From Moritella yayanosii (GTDB lineage Bacteria > Pseudomonadota > Gammaproteobacteria > Enterobacterales > Moritellaceae), in the NCBI RefSeq assembly GCF_900465055.1, contig NZ_LS483250.1:1178001-1242000 (forward strand): a stretch of 64,000 bases of DNA. Reading direction: 5' to 3'. The position numbers and the translations under genes were made by a program. Position 1 is the first letter of the stretch. Each line of letters opens with the position of its first letter. Positions 62,056-64,000 of the stretch are shown in pieces. The notes under the pieces were generated by a model. It did no database searches and was not told the origin of the DNA. It worked only from the letters and a program-made list of their open reading frames with translations.

Positions 62056-62802
62056 ATGTTAACAACAAAAAGATTGATTGCTCATCGTGGGATGTCATCC
62101 CTAGCGCCAGAAAATACATTAGCCGCATTCTCTTTATGTAAAGCACATAATATTCAGTGGTTCGAGTGTGACATTGATATTTTAAGAGACGGTACGATCA
62201 TTGTTTCCCATGACGATACCTTAGATCGTTGTACCGACAAGAGTGGTCAGTTATATAACATCAGCCACGACGATATCGCTAATATCGATGCCGGCAGCTG
62301 GTTTGCAGACCAATTCATTGGTGAAAAACTACCCACTCTTGAACAGTTAATTACCTTAGCAAATCGGCTTGAGCTAAACATGAATATCGAAATAAAATCA
62401 TGTGCAGCCAGCCCAGAGTTAACTTATACCCTTATTGATAACTTAATCGTTGGGCTGAAAAACCTAGACCCTGAGCGTGAATTAATCGTCTCAAGTTTCA
62501 ACCACCTTGCACTAACCGAATTCAAACGTCGTAGCCCTGAAACTCAAGTCGCTTGTTTATTTGAAAGCCACCACTTATGGAATGATTGGAACTCAATTCT
62601 AGATTCGTGTAACGCTGACTACATCCACCCGGAAGACAAAGGTTTAACACAAGAAATGGTTCATAAATTTAAAACTGCCGGTTTTAAAGTTAACGTGTGG
62701 ACAGTCAACGATCACGCGCGTGCGAATCAGTTATTCAACTGGGGCGTTGACGGTATTTGTACCGATATCGCTCATGAATTCGCAATACAAAGTATTAGCT
62801 AA
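62056..62802 (+). CDS. Glycerophosphodiester phosphodiesterase (UgpQ-like)
   Basis: A ~248-residue TIM-barrel enzyme. The catalytic set is RLIAHRGMSSLAPENT (His and Arg), ECDIDILRDGTIIVSHDDTLDRCT (Glu, Asp, His) and MNIEIKS (Glu), ending with VNVWTVND. It releases glycerol-3-phosphate from glycerophosphodiesters. The frame is open to an ATG at 61987, and the added residues are hydrophobic, so a signal-anchor form is possible. The cytoplasmic UgpQ form starting at 62056 is preferred by homology. Confidence 0.88.
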   Translation: MLTTKRLIAHRGMSSLAPENTLAAFSLCKAHNIQWFECDIDILRDGTIIVSHDDTLDRCTDKSGQLYNISHDDIANIDAGSWFADQFIGEKLPTLEQLITLANRLELNMNIEIKSCAASPELTYTLIDNLIVGLKNLDPERELIVSSFNHLALTEFKRRSPETQVACLFESHHLWNDWNSILDSCNADYIHPEDKGLTQEMVHKFKTAGFKVNVWTVNDHARANQLFNWGVDGICTDIAHEFAIQSIS

Positions 62803-62873
62803 CCAATAATGATCTTCCGATGGATGTATCTAAACACCACATACACAACGATTAGGTAATAGAAAGTAAAAAA

Positions 62874-62891
62874 CCCCAGTAGATACTGAGG
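62874..62891 (-). terminator. grcA terminator
   Basis: A tight 8-bp inverted repeat (CCCCAGTA, 62874-62881, with TACTGAGG, 62884-62891, one wobble). Read leftward it is followed by TTTTTT. It lies 38 nt after the grcA stop. Confidence 0.7.
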
Positions 62892-62929
62892 CTTGAATAA
62901 ATCAGTCAATAAAGACTTAAGAGGCTAGC

Positions 62930-63316
62930 TTACATTGTTTTAGCGAATGTACGCGTGATAACGTCTTGTTGCTGTTCTGATGTTAATGAGTTAAAACGCA
63001 CAGCGTAACCCGATACTCGAATTGTTAGCTGTGGGTAAGCACTCGGATTTTTAATCGCATCTTCTAGCGTTTCACGTGTTAATACGTTCACGTTTAGATG
63101 TTGACCACCTTCTATTTTAGTAGGCTCTTCAATAGCAACGTCACGTGACTCAAAGTTACCTAGCTCAGCTAAACTAACAACTGCATCTTGCGCGATGAAA
63201 TCATCCACAGTACCAATACATCTTGCTTTTTCTGCACTTTCATCAATGAGCCAAATTGAATTATTTAAACGCTGATCGTCAGCTTTAGTGATTTGAATAC
63301 CTTTTAATTTACTCAT
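62930..63316 (-). CDS. grcA: Autonomous glycyl radical cofactor
   Basis: The 128-residue protein is like E. coli YfiD. It has the glycyl radical site Gly103 in RVSGYAVRF and [14 protein letters not shown] as C-terminal loop, preceded by a PFL-like [13 protein letters not shown] segment. It replaces the damaged C-terminal part of pyruvate formate-lyase after oxygen exposure. The frame is open 75 nt further upstream, but the ATG at 63316 after GAAGGTAAAG matches the family. It suggests fermentative growth. Confidence 0.95.
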   Translation of the reverse strand: MSKLKGIQITKADDQRLNNSIWLIDESAEKARCIGTVDDFIAQDAVVSLAELGNFESRDVAIEEPTKIEGGQHLNVNVLTRETLEDAIKNPSAYPQLTIRVSGYAVRFNSLTSEQQQDVITRTFAKTM

Positions 63317-63508
63317 TGCTTTACCTTCTTGTTGTATGTTTAAGCTAACCATACAACAAGAAACCTTAATAACACAAGAGTTACAACACAAATTATTAAT
63401 ACTTTATGGGTAGTTTACATTTATGTAGAATCGATGTTAAAACAAGGTTAAAGCGATGAGTAAAATAAACATAAAAATCAATATTTAACTCGAGTTTGTG
63501 CAGATAGG

Positions 63509-64000
63509 TCAACTCCCTTTAGCATCATCATAATACTGCCGTATTTGTTTGAAGTCTTCAAACAAGAGTTTCGATGATAATGTTACTTCACCAAAATGAT
63601 TGGTTTCAGGTTTGAGTATGGCTTGTAATTGCCCTTTCGGGTTAATCACCATAAAAGCGACACTGTGGCTAACGCTATAATTATCATTAGTAGCTGCATA
63701 CTCATAAATAGCAATAATGTTTAAGCTATTTACAAAACCTAAATAAGTAAGCCCCTCAATTTGCCTTAGCCCTATTATCTCGGGGGCAAAAAATGCCAGA
63801 TAGTCAGTCAAGACTTGAGTTGTATCCCGCCGAGGATCAACGGTATAAAAAATAATATCGACATCATTCTCAAATTCGCTTTGTGCTAGATAACGCTGAA
63901 ATTGACTCAGTGCTAATAACGTCATGGGACAAATGTCGGCGCAGTGCGTATAACCCGCAGCGACGATATGCCACTTCCCTAACAAGTCAGCTTGAGTAAA
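63509..64000 (-). CDS. SCO1/SenC family protein (5' part outside window)
   Basis: The frame is open to base 64000, so the N-terminus is missing. The visible part has the copper-binding CADICP (Cys-x3-Cys) near its start, VDPRRDT and the distal His in SVSHSVAF. These proteins deliver copper to cytochrome c oxidase or act as thiol reductants in the periplasm. The apparent TTG start at 63985 is not the true start. Confidence 0.88.
   Translation of the reverse strand, partial: FTQADLLGKWHIVAAGYTHCADICPMTLLALSQFQRYLAQSEFENDVDIIFYTVDPRRDTTQVLTDYLAFFAPEIIGLRQIEGLTYLGFVNSLNIIAIYEYAATNDNYSVSHSVAFMVINPKGQLQAILKPETNHFGEVTLSSKLLFEDFKQIRQYYDDAKGS

Overview
The window reads as one contiguous piece of chromosome from a marine gammaproteobacterium. 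The gyrA / ubiG / nrdA-nrdB-yfaE block, the Vibrio-type TonB2 cluster (DUF3450, ttpC, exbB2, exbD2, tonB2, TPR), grcA, hspQ, two cold-shock-domain proteins and moderately AT-rich DNA together suggest the Moritella / Vibrionales / Alteromonadales neighbourhood. Moritella is my best guess, made from memory and not by a search.

Layout. 1-10.4 kb holds mostly housekeeping and metabolic genes: the 3' end of an alkaline phosphatase, a PAS-GGDEF diguanylate cyclase, a secreted nuclease, murQ, hspQ, a secreted PQQ-type sugar dehydrogenase, thpR, an FKBP isomerase, an iron alcohol dehydrogenase and a MATE exporter. 10.44-16.0 kb is a compact accessory module: a ToxR/CadC-like membrane regulator diverging from two secreted helical proteins that look like subunits of an alpha-helical pore-forming toxin. 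The module is flanked by a perfect 23-bp direct repeat, and the right copy is one arm of the terminator of a tRNA-Ser(UGA) gene, so it looks like an island inserted at a tRNA 3' flank. 16.4-20.0 kb holds small housekeeping genes, including a second peptide deformylase and an odd cold-shock-domain / membrane-anchor fusion.

20.3-33.2 kb is a large import system built around a Fur-box-containing divergent promoter. Leftward runs a complete TonB2-type energiser. Rightward run a TonB-dependent receptor, an SbmA/YddA-like ABC transporter, a lipoprotein M16 protease of PqqL/FusC type and a glycine-zipper lipoprotein. This is the gene set of ferredoxin/protein-iron piracy systems (FusA-C-D, YddAB-PqqL), here placed next to its own energiser. 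33.2-39.2 kb is a leftward operon of two di-haem cytochrome c peroxidase-like proteins, a Tat-exported Rieske protein, an AioA-like molybdopterin oxidoreductase and a small cytochrome c. That combination matches dissimilatory iodate reductase (Idr) rather than arsenite oxidase. A HEAT-repeat protein and a PAS histidine kinase / sigma-54 response regulator pair follow (39.5-45.9 kb).

46-64 kb returns to core functions: a cold-shock protein, a degraded group II intron reverse transcriptase just beyond the gyrA terminator, gyrA with an unusual 61-residue acidic repeat in its C-terminal domain, ubiG, nrdAB-yfaE behind tandem NrdR-like boxes, an orphan MNIO (DUF692) enzyme, a TauE/SafE permease, trhO, several small secreted proteins of unknown role, a glycerophosphodiester phosphodiesterase, grcA, and the 3' part of a SCO1/SenC gene cut by the right edge. 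Iodate reductase, grcA, class Ia ribonucleotide reductase and Fur-linked iron import fit a facultative marine heterotroph that meets low oxygen and iron limitation (inference).
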